A stretch of DNA of 64,000 nucleotides from Candidatus Contubernalis alkalaceticus (GCF_022558445.1 NZ_CP054699.1:1072001-1136000), one strand, 5' to 3'. Numbered from the stretch's first letter, positions 30,019-39,420 are shown. Notes: a model not told the origin generated them from the letters alone. Numbers and translations: made by a program.

Positions 30019-31764
30019 TTGAGGCGTACAAAAATTGTGTGTACTATTGGCCCGGCCAGTGAATCATTAAATACGGTTATGGATATGATGCGGGCGGGGA
30101 TGGATGTAGCCCGTTTAAATTTCTCCCACGGGAGTCTGGTAGAGCATGAAACCAGAATTCGAAGGATTAGGGAAGCTTGTCGAAAAACTGGGAAAAATGT
30201 AGGAATTCTCATGGACACCCGGGGTCCAGAAATTAGAATTGGAACCTTTATAGGGGGCGGCATTACATTAGTTAAAGGAAACAGTTTTACTTTAACTACA
30301 GATGCTGTTCCCGGTGACCGGGACAGGGTTTCCGTAACCTACAGGGATATTGTTAAGGATGTTAAGATCGGGAGCAGGGTGCTATTGGATGACGGATTGA
30401 TTAAATTAAAAGTCGTTGAAGTTACTGATAAAGAAGTTCATTGTGTAGTTGAGTATGGCGGAGAACTTAGTAATCGCAAAGGGGTAAATATCCCGGGAGT
30501 TTCTTTGAACCTTCCTCCCATGTGTGAAAAGGACAAAAGCGATATATTATACGGGATTTCCCAGGATTTAGATTTTGTGGCCGCCTCATTTATACGAAAG
30601 GCTTCTGATGTTCTAGAAATCAGGCACCTCATGGAACAAAACAATGGCCGGATGCACATTATTGCCAAGATTGAGAATGAAGAGGGCGTTAGAAATATTG
30701 ATGAAATATTGGAGGTTAGTGACGGGATTATGGTGGCCCGGGGTGATTTGGGGGTTGAGATTCCGGCGGAGGATGTACCTATAGTGCAAAAAATTATTAT
30801 TAAGAAATGTAATCAGGCAGGCAAGCCGGTGGTCACTGCTACCCAGATGCTTGATTCAATGATTCGAAACCCTCGACCTACCCGGGCGGAGGCCAGCGAT
30901 GTAGCTAATGCCATTTTTGACGGAACTGATGCAGTTATGTTGTCTGGAGAAAGCGCCATTGGACTTTTTCCCATTGAGTCTATCAAAACTATGGATAGTA
31001 TTGCTGTAAGAGCGGAAAGTGCCCTGGAGTTCAAGCAAATTCTTACCAGCTTTGAACCTCTGATGAACAAGACGGTGACCGATGCTATAAGTTATGCTAC
31101 CTGTCATACGGCCCAAGAATTAGGGGCTTCCGCTGTATTGACTTCTACCCAGTCCGGCCATACTGCCCGGATGGTTTCTAAATATAAACCTCAGGCTCCC
31201 ATTATTGCGGTGACTCCCAATTACCGGGTGGTACGATTGCTGACCCTGACCTGGGGAGTTTATCCCATATTGTGTAAGGTGACGGAAAACACAGATGAGA
31301 TGTTTGACACGGCCATTGCAGCTTCCTTGAAGGCTAAATTAGTTCAAAACGGAGATTTGGTTGTAATTACCGCAGGAGTTCCTGTAGGGGCAGGAACCAC
31401 AAATCTTTTAAAAGTTCATACCATAGGCCAAATTATTTTAAAAGGAACCGGGATAGGCAAAAAAGCTGTTACCGGAAGGGTATTTAAGGCTGCAGGGCCA
31501 AAGGAAGTTGCTCAGATACAGGAGGGTGAAATCCTGGTAACTTATGAAACCGATAAAGAATACATGCCTTACCTTCAAAAAGCCGGTGCAATTATTGTGG
31601 AGGCGGCAGGGATGACTTCTCATTCGGCTATTGTTGGGCTCAACTTGAATATTCCGGTGATTGTAGGGGCCATAGACGCTATGAAAATTTTGAAAAATGG
31701 GGCAGAAGTATCTGTAGATTCAGTTAGAGGTTTAATTTATCGGGGAAGAGCAACAATATTATAG
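30019..31764 (+). CDS. pyk: Pyruvate kinase with C-terminal PEP-utiliser domain
   Basis: A 581-residue pyruvate kinase. The TTG start at 30019 has AGGAGG seven bases upstream and gives the canonical beginning MRRTKIVCTIGPAS; a start at 29992 would add nine residues. Core motifs ARLNFSHG, IIAKIENEEG and TATQMLDSM with the nearby RAEASDVANA are intact. About 100 extra residues at the C-terminus (about 480-575) form the PEP-utiliser swivelling domain found in Bacillus-type enzymes, with SHSAIVGLNLNIPVIVG. Last enzyme of glycolysis, following pfkA. Confidence 0.96.
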   Translation: MRRTKIVCTIGPASESLNTVMDMMRAGMDVARLNFSHGSLVEHETRIRRIREACRKTGKNVGILMDTRGPEIRIGTFIGGGITLVKGNSFTLTTDAVPGDRDRVSVTYRDIVKDVKIGSRVLLDDGLIKLKVVEVTDKEVHCVVEYGGELSNRKGVNIPGVSLNLPPMCEKDKSDILYGISQDLDFVAASFIRKASDVLEIRHLMEQNNGRMHIIAKIENEEGVRNIDEILEVSDGIMVARGDLGVEIPAEDVPIVQKIIIKKCNQAGKPVVTATQMLDSMIRNPRPTRAEASDVANAIFDGTDAVMLSGESAIGLFPIESIKTMDSIAVRAESALEFKQILTSFEPLMNKTVTDAISYATCHTAQELGASAVLTSTQSGHTARMVSKYKPQAPIIAVTPNYRVVRLLTLTWGVYPILCKVTENTDEMFDTAIAASLKAKLVQNGDLVVITAGVPVGAGTTNLLKVHTIGQIILKGTGIGKKAVTGRVFKAAGPKEVAQIQEGEILVTYETDKEYMPYLQKAGAIIVEAAGMTSHSAIVGLNLNIPVIVGAIDAMKILKNGAEVSVDSVRGLIYRGRATIL

Positions 31765-31778
31765 CAGTAGAGGGACTG

Positions 31779-32213
31779 ATGAGCATGAAGTCAAATAAAA
31801 CAAAAATTAGGGTGAGGTATCAAGAAACAGACCGAATGGGTGTAGTTTACTACGCCAATTATTTCGTTTGGTTTGAAGTGGGTAGGACGGAATTTTTTAG
31901 AAGTTTTGGTATGCCCTATGATGAATTTGAAAAAAATGACCTGTATCTTCCTGCGGTGGAGGCTTTTTGTCATTACAGAGCGCCTGCCCGGTATGATGAC
32001 CTGTTGACCGTAACTACCCGGGTATCAACTTTTCAGGAAGTCAGGATTACTTTTGAATATGACATTATTCGGGATTTAGACGGAGAGCTTTTGTCTACAG
32101 GGCATTCACAGCATACTTTTGTAAACGGAAGAGGCCGTCCGGTAATTTTAAGAAAACAAAATCCTTTTTTATGGAAAAGGTTAACGGAGACAATTGAGGA
32201 AATGGAAAATTAG
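31779..32213 (+). CDS. YbgC/FadM-type acyl-CoA thioesterase
   Basis: A 144-residue hot-dog-fold thioesterase. The RYQETDRMGVVYYANYFVWFE motif region contains the catalytic aspartate/tyrosine of the 4-hydroxybenzoyl-CoA thioesterase-like group. It hydrolyses acyl-CoA or acyl-carrier substrates; the chain length is not evident. ATG 31779 is used; ATG 31785 two codons later is equally plausible. It is 14 bases after pyk and ten before the fxsA-like gene, so probably cotranscribed. Confidence 0.85.
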   Translation: MSMKSNKTKIRVRYQETDRMGVVYYANYFVWFEVGRTEFFRSFGMPYDEFEKNDLYLPAVEAFCHYRAPARYDDLLTVTTRVSTFQEVRITFEYDIIRDLDGELLSTGHSQHTFVNGRGRPVILRKQNPFLWKRLTETIEEMEN

Positions 32214-32223
32214 GAGGTAAATA

Positions 32224-32616
32224 ATGCTGCTGAAGTTTTTATTACTTTTTACCCTGGTTCCTATTATTGAAGTATTTATCCTAATACAAGTAAGCGGGCA
32301 AATTGGTGCAGTTCCAACCATAGTGATTGTGGCAATGACAGGTTTTATTGGTGTTTTTTTGGCTAAGGCCCAGGGGTTTTATACTATTTATCGCTTTAAA
32401 AGCGCTTTGGAACGGGGAGGTTTCCCTACCCAAGAAATTTTCGACGGGGCCTGTATACTGGTAGGGTCAGCTTTTTTATTAACCCCCGGACTGCTTACTG
32501 ATATTTTGGGATTTTCACTGCTGCTGCCTCAAATCCGTTTTTATATTAAAAAGTATATACAAAAAATTATAGAAAAGATGATAATTAAAGGAGATTTAAG
32601 AATAAGACGCCAATAA
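32224..32616 (+). CDS. fxsA: FxsA family membrane protein
   Basis: A 130-residue membrane protein with three or four hydrophobic segments and the FxsA family pattern LFTLVPIIEVFILIQV...GAxxTIxxVxxTGxxGxxLAxxQG, then LLLTPGLLTDxxGF. In E. coli FxsA relieves phage T7 exclusion by F plasmids; its general role is unknown. A GGAGG site lies six bases before the ATG. It follows the thioesterase in the same direction. Confidence 0.88.
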   Translation: MLLKFLLLFTLVPIIEVFILIQVSGQIGAVPTIVIVAMTGFIGVFLAKAQGFYTIYRFKSALERGGFPTQEIFDGACILVGSAFLLTPGLLTDILGFSLLLPQIRFYIKKYIQKIIEKMIIKGDLRIRRQ

Positions 32617-32659
32617 TAATTAATGACGATGAAATTATTAAAGGGAGGTTGAATAATAA

Positions 32660-33712
32660 ATGACATCAGGAATAAGGACGGGAATCGTCTATGATGATCG
32701 TTTTCTACTCCATGAGACGGGCATGCACCCTGAAAAAAAGGAAAGACTAAAATCTATCATGTCTTTTTTGGAAAAAAAAGAGGTTTTAGATAAACTGCAG
32801 CTGATTGAGCCTAGAAAAGCCAGGGTGGAAGAGATAGAATATGCCCACAATAAAAATTACATAGAAGAAATAGAATCTTACTGTGCCAAAGGTTACAATG
32901 CTATTGACATGGACACCATGATCTGCAGCAGCAGCTATGAAGTAGCCCTGCTTTCAGCCGGTGGTGCCATCACTGCTGTAGATAAAGTAATGCAGGGTGA
33001 ATTGGATCATGTATTTTCCTTTGGCCGTCCACCTGGACATCATGCTGAGCCCAATCGTGGCATGGGTTTTTGCCTCTTCAATAACGTGGCTGTTGCTGCT
33101 TACCATGCTATGAAACAGTACAATCTGGAAAGAATTATGATTGTAGATTGGGATGTACACCATGGTAACGGCACTCAGGTAATGTTTTATCATGACCCCA
33201 GGGTAATGTTTTTTTCCACCCACCAGAACCCCGCCTATCCGGGTTCCGGGTCCTTCCATGAGATTGGTGCCGGAAAAGGGGAAGGTTATACAGTAAATGT
33301 TCCCCTGCCTCCAGGTTCTGGAGATGCCGATTATGAGTATGTTTTTAAGGAACTGCTTAAACCGCTGTGTGATGAGTTTAAGCCCCAGCTAATTCTTGTT
33401 TCCTCCGGTCACGATGCCCATGAGAATGACCCTTTGGCGGGTATGGCCCTGTCCTCTCAGGCGTATGGCATGATGGCTAAAATAATTAAAGAGATTGCTG
33501 AGCAGTATTCACAGGGTAAGATAGTCCTTTTATTGGAGGGCGGTTATAATCTGGATGCTCTGGCAGAGTCAGTTTTTAATGTTTTGGATACTCTGGCCGG
33601 GTGGGGGATAAGTAACTGGGAAAAAAAAGAAGGAGTCCTCTTGAGACAGAGTGCAGAAAATGCCGTAAGCATTTCGAAGGAAAAATTAAAACCATTCTGG
33701 CCTGACTTATAA
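32660..33712 (+). CDS. Histone-deacetylase/AcuC-type deacetylase
   Basis: A 350-residue member of the arginase/deacetylase superfamily. The motifs FGRPPGHHAEPNRGMGFCLFNN and IVDWDVHHGNGTQ supply the paired histidines and the metal-binding Asp/His, and a later SSGHDAHENDPLAG supplies the last aspartate. Bacterial relatives deacetylate acetyl-lysine (AcuC acts on acetyl-CoA synthetase), polyamines or similar. With two acs genes at 11.5-16 kb, an AcuC-like role in de-acetylating Acs is an attractive but unproven idea. Complete, with a GGGAGG site. Confidence 0.85.
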   Translation: MTSGIRTGIVYDDRFLLHETGMHPEKKERLKSIMSFLEKKEVLDKLQLIEPRKARVEEIEYAHNKNYIEEIESYCAKGYNAIDMDTMICSSSYEVALLSAGGAITAVDKVMQGELDHVFSFGRPPGHHAEPNRGMGFCLFNNVAVAAYHAMKQYNLERIMIVDWDVHHGNGTQVMFYHDPRVMFFSTHQNPAYPGSGSFHEIGAGKGEGYTVNVPLPPGSGDADYEYVFKELLKPLCDEFKPQLILVSSGHDAHENDPLAGMALSSQAYGMMAKIIKEIAEQYSQGKIVLLLEGGYNLDALAESVFNVLDTLAGWGISNWEKKEGVLLRQSAENAVSISKEKLKPFWPDL

Positions 33713-33781
33713 GGAGTAAAAATAAGCCTACAAAAAGGAATAAATAGCAAGTATTAAATAGTATATATAAGATCAGGAAAT

Positions 33782-33816
33782 AGAAATAAAAAGGAGACCT
33801 TTTAAAGGGTCTCCTT
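33782..33816 (-). terminator. Terminator of the DUF1015 gene
   Basis: A 9-bp stem (AAGGAGACC 33791-33799, GGTCTCCTT 33808-33816). Read on the minus strand it ends in a T-run, just after the DUF1015 stop. Confidence 0.8.
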
Positions 33817-33821
33817 ATACT

Positions 33822-35138
33822 TTATGAATTTACGGGAAGTTTGTTGAGCACCAGTCCTGTGCCTAGTTTTGGATAAAAGAATGTAGATTTTTGGGGCATC
33901 CTTTCTCCCCCTCCTGCCACATTGGTAAGTTCATCTACTTTAGTGGGGTTCATAAAAAAGGCCAACTGATAGGAACCGCTATCAACTGCTTCCAGGGCAC
34001 TAATTTCATCCCGTTCGTATGAGAGATGGGATTCTCGCTCTCTCATATCATCGTGTATATTTAAATATTTTTCAAAAATTAAGACCTGCAGAACAGATAC
34101 GTCCAGGGCTTTCCAATGTTTAGAACAATTCAGATTCATTTTTTCCATGGCTTTTTTATCTTTAAGGGTAAGAAGATAAAAACTTTTCTCTCCCCCGTAA
34201 AGACCGAAAGCGTGACTTTCTTTCCCGGCATCTTCCATAGCTGATAAAAGTTTTTCTGCGGCTTCTTTTTTATTTTTGTAATCTATGGATAGCCGGGATA
34301 CGTTGAAGTCGGCGGATAAAATATTTAAAAATTCTTCCAATTTAAAGTCCGCTAGATCTTTAATCAACCGATGGGTGGGCAGAACCATGAGCCCAGGGTT
34401 GTACAAATTTACCAGTCCCATCAATATGTAGTTATAACCCTGATTTCCCGATGATTTCATTTCCTCAGCATAAGCCAGGGCTGTTTCATACCGGTGGTGT
34501 CCGTCGGCAATAAATATTTGTTTATCTTTTAAAATCTTTTTAATCAACTCAATGGTGCTGTTTTCTTTGATAACCCAAAGACGGTGGTGGTTACCTTCTT
34601 CATCCTGAAAACTGATTTCGGGTTTTTCCTTTAAATTATTAAAAATATCTTCCAATTGGAATTCTTTGTCCGGGAAAAGGCCAAAAATGGGACTGAAGTT
34701 TGCTTTACAGGCCCGCAGAAGGTTTAATCGATCTTCTTTTGGTTTGGACATGGTCTGCTCATGGGGAAGAACTACCTTTTTTTGAAAATCCTCTACTTTA
34801 ATACAAGCAAATACCCCCTGACGGGTTACCCTCTTTTCATGCACCGTATAATCAATCTCATATAAATAGAAAGAGGGCTGTTCATCACTGATGAGAATTT
34901 CCTGTTTTAGCCAGTGGGTGAATTCACTTTTTGCCCGGCTGTAAACGTTGTTTTCTTCATCGTCCTCAGTAAATGTTAGCCCGTATTCTAACCTGATAAT
35001 ATTATATGGATTTTTTTCGTAATAAGTTTTTTGAGCTTTTTCCTTAATCACATCGTAAGGAGGGGTAATTACCTGATTCAAATCATTAATTATTTTTGAA
35101 TTATATCGTATCCCCCTAAACGGAATAATCTCTGCCAT
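33822..35138 (-). CDS. DUF1015 family protein
   Basis: A 438-residue protein of the DUF1015 family (COG4198), which has ParB/sulfiredoxin-like features. It starts with AEIIPFRGIRYN, followed by the VITPPYDVI segment, and contains the central IFIADGHHRYETAL motif diagnostic of the family. No experimentally fixed function is known to me. In other Firmicutes it often sits beside serine-biosynthesis genes, not seen here. The start at 35138 has AAAGGAGG upstream; an upstream in-frame start would add 14 residues. Confidence 0.88.
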   Translation of the reverse strand: MAEIIPFRGIRYNSKIINDLNQVITPPYDVIKEKAQKTYYEKNPYNIIRLEYGLTFTEDDEENNVYSRAKSEFTHWLKQEILISDEQPSFYLYEIDYTVHEKRVTRQGVFACIKVEDFQKKVVLPHEQTMSKPKEDRLNLLRACKANFSPIFGLFPDKEFQLEDIFNNLKEKPEISFQDEEGNHHRLWVIKENSTIELIKKILKDKQIFIADGHHRYETALAYAEEMKSSGNQGYNYILMGLVNLYNPGLMVLPTHRLIKDLADFKLEEFLNILSADFNVSRLSIDYKNKKEAAEKLLSAMEDAGKESHAFGLYGGEKSFYLLTLKDKKAMEKMNLNCSKHWKALDVSVLQVLIFEKYLNIHDDMRERESHLSYERDEISALEAVDSGSYQLAFFMNPTKVDELTNVAGGGERMPQKSTFFYPKLGTGLVLNKLPVNS

Positions 35139-35220
35139 ATGTTTTTCCTCCTTTGGTGAACAACATGGTTCATGCCTCAAAGTAAATTTTATATTATTTT
35201 CCTATAAATATCAATAAAAT

Positions 35221-35562
35221 TTACTTAAGACCTTCTGCATCACATTTAATTTCCCAGTGAAGGATTAAGTTCAACAACCCCCTGAGTATTATAATAGCTC
35301 CCAAAATAATTATTTCGTCCATACTTCTAACAATTACCGTGCGCAAAATTTCACCGCCCAATTTAAACTCAAGCCCAAAGGCCAGGGAGGCCGCCAGAGT
35401 GAGTCTAATTCTTCTCCCCCCTTTGCTGGTTTTTAAAAACTGGATAAATACTATGGAAGCAGAAATTACTATGACAAAAGCCCCGAACAGGTCCAGCAAA
35501 TGTGCCAAAAATAGAATAAAGGGTTCAATATAAATAACGAAAAGATGTTCTAGATGTTCCAT
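35221..35562 (-). CDS. DUF1622 family membrane protein
   Basis: A 113-residue membrane protein with three hydrophobic segments and the family's conserved RRIRLTLAASLAFGLEFKLGGE motif region followed by a charged turn and a last helix. DUF1622 proteins have no assigned function. Single gene, divergent from padR, with GGAGAAAG upstream of the start. Confidence 0.85.
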   Translation of the reverse strand: MEHLEHLFVIYIEPFILFLAHLLDLFGAFVIVISASIVFIQFLKTSKGGRRIRLTLAASLAFGLEFKLGGEILRTVIVRSMDEIIILGAIIILRGLLNLILHWEIKCDAEGLK

Positions 35563-35681
35563 GGCTTTCTCCTAAAAAATATTTGCTCTGTTTTAAGGTT
35601 GTGGATAATTTGAGTATTTATACTTAAAAAGAAAAAATCTATTTCTAAAGTTAGGCAGTTGGTGCAATGGGGGTTTTTATC

Positions 35682-35729
35682 TTGACAACTATGTTATGAC
35701 GTGATATAGTCAAGTCGTGACATAGTTGT
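35682..35729 (+). promoter_or_regulatory. padR promoter overlapped by a large palindrome
   Basis: TTGACA (35682-35687), 17-base spacer, TATAGT (35705-35710). A 16-bp imperfect inverted repeat (35685-35700 with 35714-35729, 14 of 16 matching, with ACAACTATGT/ACATAGTTGT perfect) covers the promoter. The ATGT/ACAT core fits PadR operators, so autorepression is likely. Confidence 0.75.
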
Positions 35730-35760
35730 GCTGCGACATATCTTGAAGCGAGGTGATTAC

Positions 35761-36093
35761 TTGAGCCTGGATAAAGTGATTAAAGCGTACCTGCCCATGA
35801 CAGAAACTGCCTTTTATATCTTGCTGTCACTTACAGAGCCCCGTCACGGATACGGGATTATCAAGCATGTGGCGGAAATAACAAGAGAGCGTATTCATTT
35901 AGGGTCCGGTACCGTTTATGGCACCCTTACCAAAATGCAAAAAAATGGTATTATTACTGTTTATGCTGATGAGCGTAGGAAAACAGTGTATGAGATTACC
36001 GATACCGGCAAAAAATTGATTGCTGCTGAGATTAACCGGCTCAGGGAACTTCATCAGAATGCAGAGCGATACGAGGGGGAGTTTCATGACTAA
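35761..36093 (+). CDS. PadR family transcriptional regulator
   Basis: A 110-residue winged-helix regulator of the short PadR subfamily, which repress by binding palindromes in their own promoters. It shows the LTEPRHGYGI...GTVYGTLTKMQKNGII wing-helix pattern and a C-terminal dimerisation helix. The TTG start at 35761 is chosen because AGGTGATT lies just upstream and the promoter leaves no room for the earlier in-frame codon at 35728. It overlaps the next gene by eight bases and likely controls it. Confidence 0.9.
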   Translation: MSLDKVIKAYLPMTETAFYILLSLTEPRHGYGIIKHVAEITRERIHLGSGTVYGTLTKMQKNGIITVYADERRKTVYEITDTGKKLIAAEINRLRELHQNAERYEGEFHD

Positions 36094-37234
36094 GAAAGTA
36101 TTCAGGCCTTTTTGGAGTTATGATGTGCAGGAGACGGAAGAATGGCTTTCCTCTATGGCTGCAAAGGGTTATTATTTACAAAAATTCACTAAAACCAGTT
36201 TCTTTGTTTTTACAAAAGGAGAGCCTAAGTGTATTACGTATTTTATTAATTATGAAAAAACACCGAGAGAGGCGCTGCCCTCTGCAATGCAAAATGACGG
36301 CTGGGCCAGAGTCTTTGGCCGCGGAAAGTGGCAAGTATTCTCTAATAAAAAGCCAAAAGAGGAAATTAGAACCAATCCCCTTCGGGATAACCTGTTAACA
36401 ACCCGTAATGGTACCATCATGTATATCTTCGGTTACTTTGCTGTTACAAATTTTGTTTTATTTTTTGTTTCAATATATATACAGTTACTTTTCTCCAACC
36501 AGCCTGTAACAATTGAACCCAGCCCAATGTGGTCCGTTACCTTAATTTTTTACACCTGGGTTTATTATTCTTTTATTAAGCTTTATCGGGCTAATAAAAA
36601 GCTAGGACAGGAGCCCCACATATCGGACACATATACCTATAGCCCTGAAGAGAAGTTAACCCTCCATGGTAAAGCCTTTAAGAAAATAAAACTGGGCTGG
36701 ATGTATGCTCCGGATAAGCTGGAAAAATGGCTTGAACAGATGGAAGGACAGGGATATAACCTGCTTCGTATAGGATGGTCCGGCACAGCGTATTATTTTA
36801 TTAAAGGCAAACCCCGCAGGGTCAAATACTGTACAGATTTCCAAAACAAAGCAGATGAAAGTTATTTCGATATACATAGTGATGCCGGATGGAAGTTATT
36901 ATTTACCCGCGGCTCCTTTTTTGAAAGATGGTCAATATGGTCCCGGGAATATGCAGAAGGCCAAGAAGAGCCGCAGCTTTACAGCAGCAATTCAGACTTA
37001 CTGCAGAGTGCCAGAAGGATTGCCTTCACTTATTCATTATTATTCTTTCCTTTGGTGTTTATATATGGGATAGCTATATGGCAGCATATTTACAGTGTAT
37101 TGAATTATGGGGCACCGTTTCAATTCAGCATGCTGCTTTTTGGAATTAGTATAATTATATTTGGTTCCCTTATTATGCAGGCATGGCTGTATTACAGACG
37201 CCTCAAAAATCGATTTATGAAAAATGCTAACTGA
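36086..37234 (+). CDS. DUF2812 protein with two DUF2812 domains
   Basis: A 382-residue protein with two copies of DUF2812: residues about 6-100 (FWSYDVQETEEWLSSMAAKGY) and about 208-300 (MYAPDKLEKWLEQMEGQGY), each followed by a pair of predicted membrane segments. PadR-DUF2812 pairs are widespread in Firmicutes, where DUF2812 acts as the membrane-bound partner of a PadR repressor. Its signal is unknown. Translation is coupled to padR by overlap, and the GAGGGGG site lies within padR. Confidence 0.88.
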   Translation: MTKKVFRPFWSYDVQETEEWLSSMAAKGYYLQKFTKTSFFVFTKGEPKCITYFINYEKTPREALPSAMQNDGWARVFGRGKWQVFSNKKPKEEIRTNPLRDNLLTTRNGTIMYIFGYFAVTNFVLFFVSIYIQLLFSNQPVTIEPSPMWSVTLIFYTWVYYSFIKLYRANKKLGQEPHISDTYTYSPEEKLTLHGKAFKKIKLGWMYAPDKLEKWLEQMEGQGYNLLRIGWSGTAYYFIKGKPRRVKYCTDFQNKADESYFDIHSDAGWKLLFTRGSFFERWSIWSREYAEGQEEPQLYSSNSDLLQSARRIAFTYSLLFFPLVFIYGIAIWQHIYSVLNYGAPFQFSMLLFGISIIIFGSLIMQAWLYYRRLKNRFMKNAN

Positions 37235-37318
37235 TAAATGTTTAAGGAGACAGGATTACCATTTGATGTTTTGTATTATATATGCGTTGTCGTTGTTTAT
37301 CTCTTTTTTTTAGGGGAT

Positions 37319-37358
37319 AAGGCCCCCACCTCTAAGCGTTGGCGTAGGTGGGGGCCTT
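37319..37358. terminator. Strong G/C-rich hairpin between convergent genes
   Basis: A perfect 13-bp stem (AAGGCCCCCACCT 37319-37331, AGGTGGGGGCCTT 37346-37358). It has no T-run on the plus side, so termination on that strand is uncertain, but its position after the DUF2812 gene and before the minus-strand gene's end favours a bidirectional stop. Confidence 0.6.
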
Positions 37359-37427
37359 AATCAGGTGGAGTAGAGTTATCTGGTTCCCCGATTTTAAAGC
37401 TTGCTGAAACGAGTTCACTTTTCACTG

Positions 37428-38684
37428 TTATAAGTAGGATAATAGTTTTGAAGTTATCACGCTCATTCTATCATAATAATTGGCTCTGTCTGTTCTTTTA
37501 AATAGTTTGATGTTTTTGCCTTCTCCAATACTTATGGTACCGTCATCATTAGCGGTAATACTGACATTTACAAAATCGAAGGGATAGTCCAGGGCAGGCC
37601 TGGGGATTGCTCTAAAAATTCCAACTCCAAAAAGGGATTTATGATGACCTTTTATTTCATCCCAATCATAAAGGCCTCCTTCTAAACGTTCAGAGCTCAG
37701 GGCTTCTAAAAAAAATTTAATCACTTCCTGATTTGATTTTGAGAATAATTTTTCGTATTGATTCATATGATAACTTCCGTGCAGTTTGTCTAGTCCATCC
37801 ATGGGACTTTCTACCAGTCCTCCATCATAACAGGGTATCCAGACAATGGGAAGGTCAGATCTTATGATTTCTGTAAAGGCAGGGGGGTTTAAAGCTACAT
37901 TATATTCTAATCCACTGGGATGGTAATCTTTTCCGTATGTATGATTTCTCGTTGGATCCTGCTGAGCATCCCCTGCAAATAACCATACTGCTTCTATTTT
38001 TTTCTCGCAAAGAATTGGGTCGGTTTTATAAGCTTCCCATAAGTCTGTTACGCTCCCTACCACGGTTATAATTACAGGCCCTGGGGAATTTTTTAAGGCA
38101 GTTAGTAGAGCCTGGGGGCCAACTCCACTGGGAATATTGTAACCGGTTAGATTATTTAATTTATCTACCAAAACGCTGCCAGGCCTACCGGCTTGTTTAT
38201 CTTTTTGATCTAGTATGACTGCACGAAGATCTATCTCCCCTGCACTATGTAAAGCAAACATGCTCATTAAATCTAAAACATCATCGAAGTCATCATGGGG
38301 GTGAAACAGGTCTGAACTGTGTATCACCCTTTTAATTTCTAAGGGTTCCGTTACATAATTATCAGGTTCTGCTTTATCCTTTTCAGCCTTATCTGTTTCT
38401 AAGGCTTCCTCTTTTATGTACTGTTTTTTGTCTTCCGTTAAATCCGTTTCTGTTAGGCCCGCCAACGCAGCTAATATTTCTGCATCTCTTTCTAATTCAG
38501 CAGTTTCAATTCTATTTACATGCTCATCATTCTTATTTTCATCTACAATCTCATCCATATAATAATCTTCTGTCAATGTATGACCTTGGATTACATTTTT
38601 TTGTTCTTCATCAAAGCTATATAAAACCATTGTCACTAATAATATCCCTGCCATGAAAACTAAACGTGTAATTGAACCTCTCAT
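37428..38684 (-). CDS. Secreted or anchored nucleoside-hydrolase-like protein
   Basis: A 418-residue protein. Residues 1-25 form a signal or anchor segment, then about 85 acidic, low-complexity residues lead to a domain (about 110-360) like inosine-uridine nucleoside hydrolases: HPHDDFDDVLDLM takes the place of the DxDxxxDD calcium loop, with later GPVIITVVGSVTDL and a C-terminal half matching the fold. The first Asp of the loop is replaced by His, so catalysis is uncertain. A GGAGG site precedes the start. Not in an operon. Substrate unknown. Confidence 0.6.
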   Translation of the reverse strand: MRGSITRLVFMAGILLVTMVLYSFDEEQKNVIQGHTLTEDYYMDEIVDENKNDEHVNRIETAELERDAEILAALAGLTETDLTEDKKQYIKEEALETDKAEKDKAEPDNYVTEPLEIKRVIHSSDLFHPHDDFDDVLDLMSMFALHSAGEIDLRAVILDQKDKQAGRPGSVLVDKLNNLTGYNIPSGVGPQALLTALKNSPGPVIITVVGSVTDLWEAYKTDPILCEKKIEAVWLFAGDAQQDPTRNHTYGKDYHPSGLEYNVALNPPAFTEIIRSDLPIVWIPCYDGGLVESPMDGLDKLHGSYHMNQYEKLFSKSNQEVIKFFLEALSSERLEGGLYDWDEIKGHHKSLFGVGIFRAIPRPALDYPFDFVNVSITANDDGTISIGEGKNIKLFKRTDRANYYDRMSVITSKLLSYL

Positions 38685-38868
38685 GATTACCTCCAGAGTA
38701 TCATAAATTCCAATTTTAACATTACCTTCTACTTAAGTATTGTATTCCCTTTTTAATTAATCTTATTTTTTAGGTTGACATTACCGACGGGAGCATGTTT
38801 TTGAGCCATGAGTCTAATAAATATTTCTAAGGAGGATGCACCGTTAAAGGTTATACAGCATAGATATA

Positions 38869-38897
38869 TTGTAAGATTAATGGTTTTTAATTATACA
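38869..38897 (+). promoter_or_regulatory. Possible promoter of the orphan gene at 38953
   Basis: TTGTAA (38869-38874), 17-base spacer, TATACA (38892-38897), about 55 bases before the start. Confidence 0.45.
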
Positions 38898-38952
38898 TTA
38901 TATTATTTTTTTGTCTATAACGAAAAGGCTAACAACCAAGGGAGTGTGATTA

Positions 38953-39420
38953 ATGAAAAAGGGTTTAATATCTTCTTTAATTAAGTGGTTTGTGGGAATT
39001 GCATGGCCAATGATATTAAAATTTTTTACGAGAGTATTAGGAGAAGTGTTAGAGTGGGCAATGCGTAAAGTTGAAGAATTCTTGAATAATAGAGATTATG
39101 AAGAAGCAAAAAAAGCTAATTTAAGAGCAGATATGGAAGAAATTAAGGCAGGTGAAGCAAAAACAACTAAAGAAGCTGATAAACATAAAGCTTATGCTGA
39201 AGTTTGGAGGGAAGTAGCAGAAAATTCACAAAATAAAAATAAAAAATTGAAGGAACAGTTAAATGTTCTAGAAATGCAAATAAAAACAAGAGTTACAGAA
39301 ACAGTTATGCAGACAGTGGCAGAAGATGTTTTTGATTTTAAACCAGATGAAGAAAATCCAGAGAGCAGCTCAATTAGTTTAATCCATAAAGAAAAATACT
39401 TAATGCTCTCAGATGATTAG
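38953..39420 (+). CDS. Unrecognised coiled-coil protein with N-terminal amphipathic helix
   Basis: I do not recognise this 155-residue protein. The first 35 residues form a hydrophobic or amphipathic helix that may bind a membrane. Residues about 40-125 are very rich in Lys, Glu and Ala with the heptad spacing of a long coiled coil, and the tail is acidic. The gene is A-rich relative to its neighbours, which hints at separate origin. It has a GGGAG site and a possible promoter. It lies just outside the left end of the tRNA-bounded island. A phage-type or stress-related membrane-binding role could be tested. Confidence 0.6.
   Translation: MKKGLISSLIKWFVGIAWPMILKFFTRVLGEVLEWAMRKVEEFLNNRDYEEAKKANLRADMEEIKAGEAKTTKEADKHKAYAEVWREVAENSQNKNKKLKEQLNVLEMQIKTRVTETVMQTVAEDVFDFKPDEENPESSSISLIHKEKYLMLSDD

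Noticed and set aside
37319-37358. Riboswitch or attenuator
   Set aside because: It is only a simple strong hairpin between convergent genes without alternative pairing.
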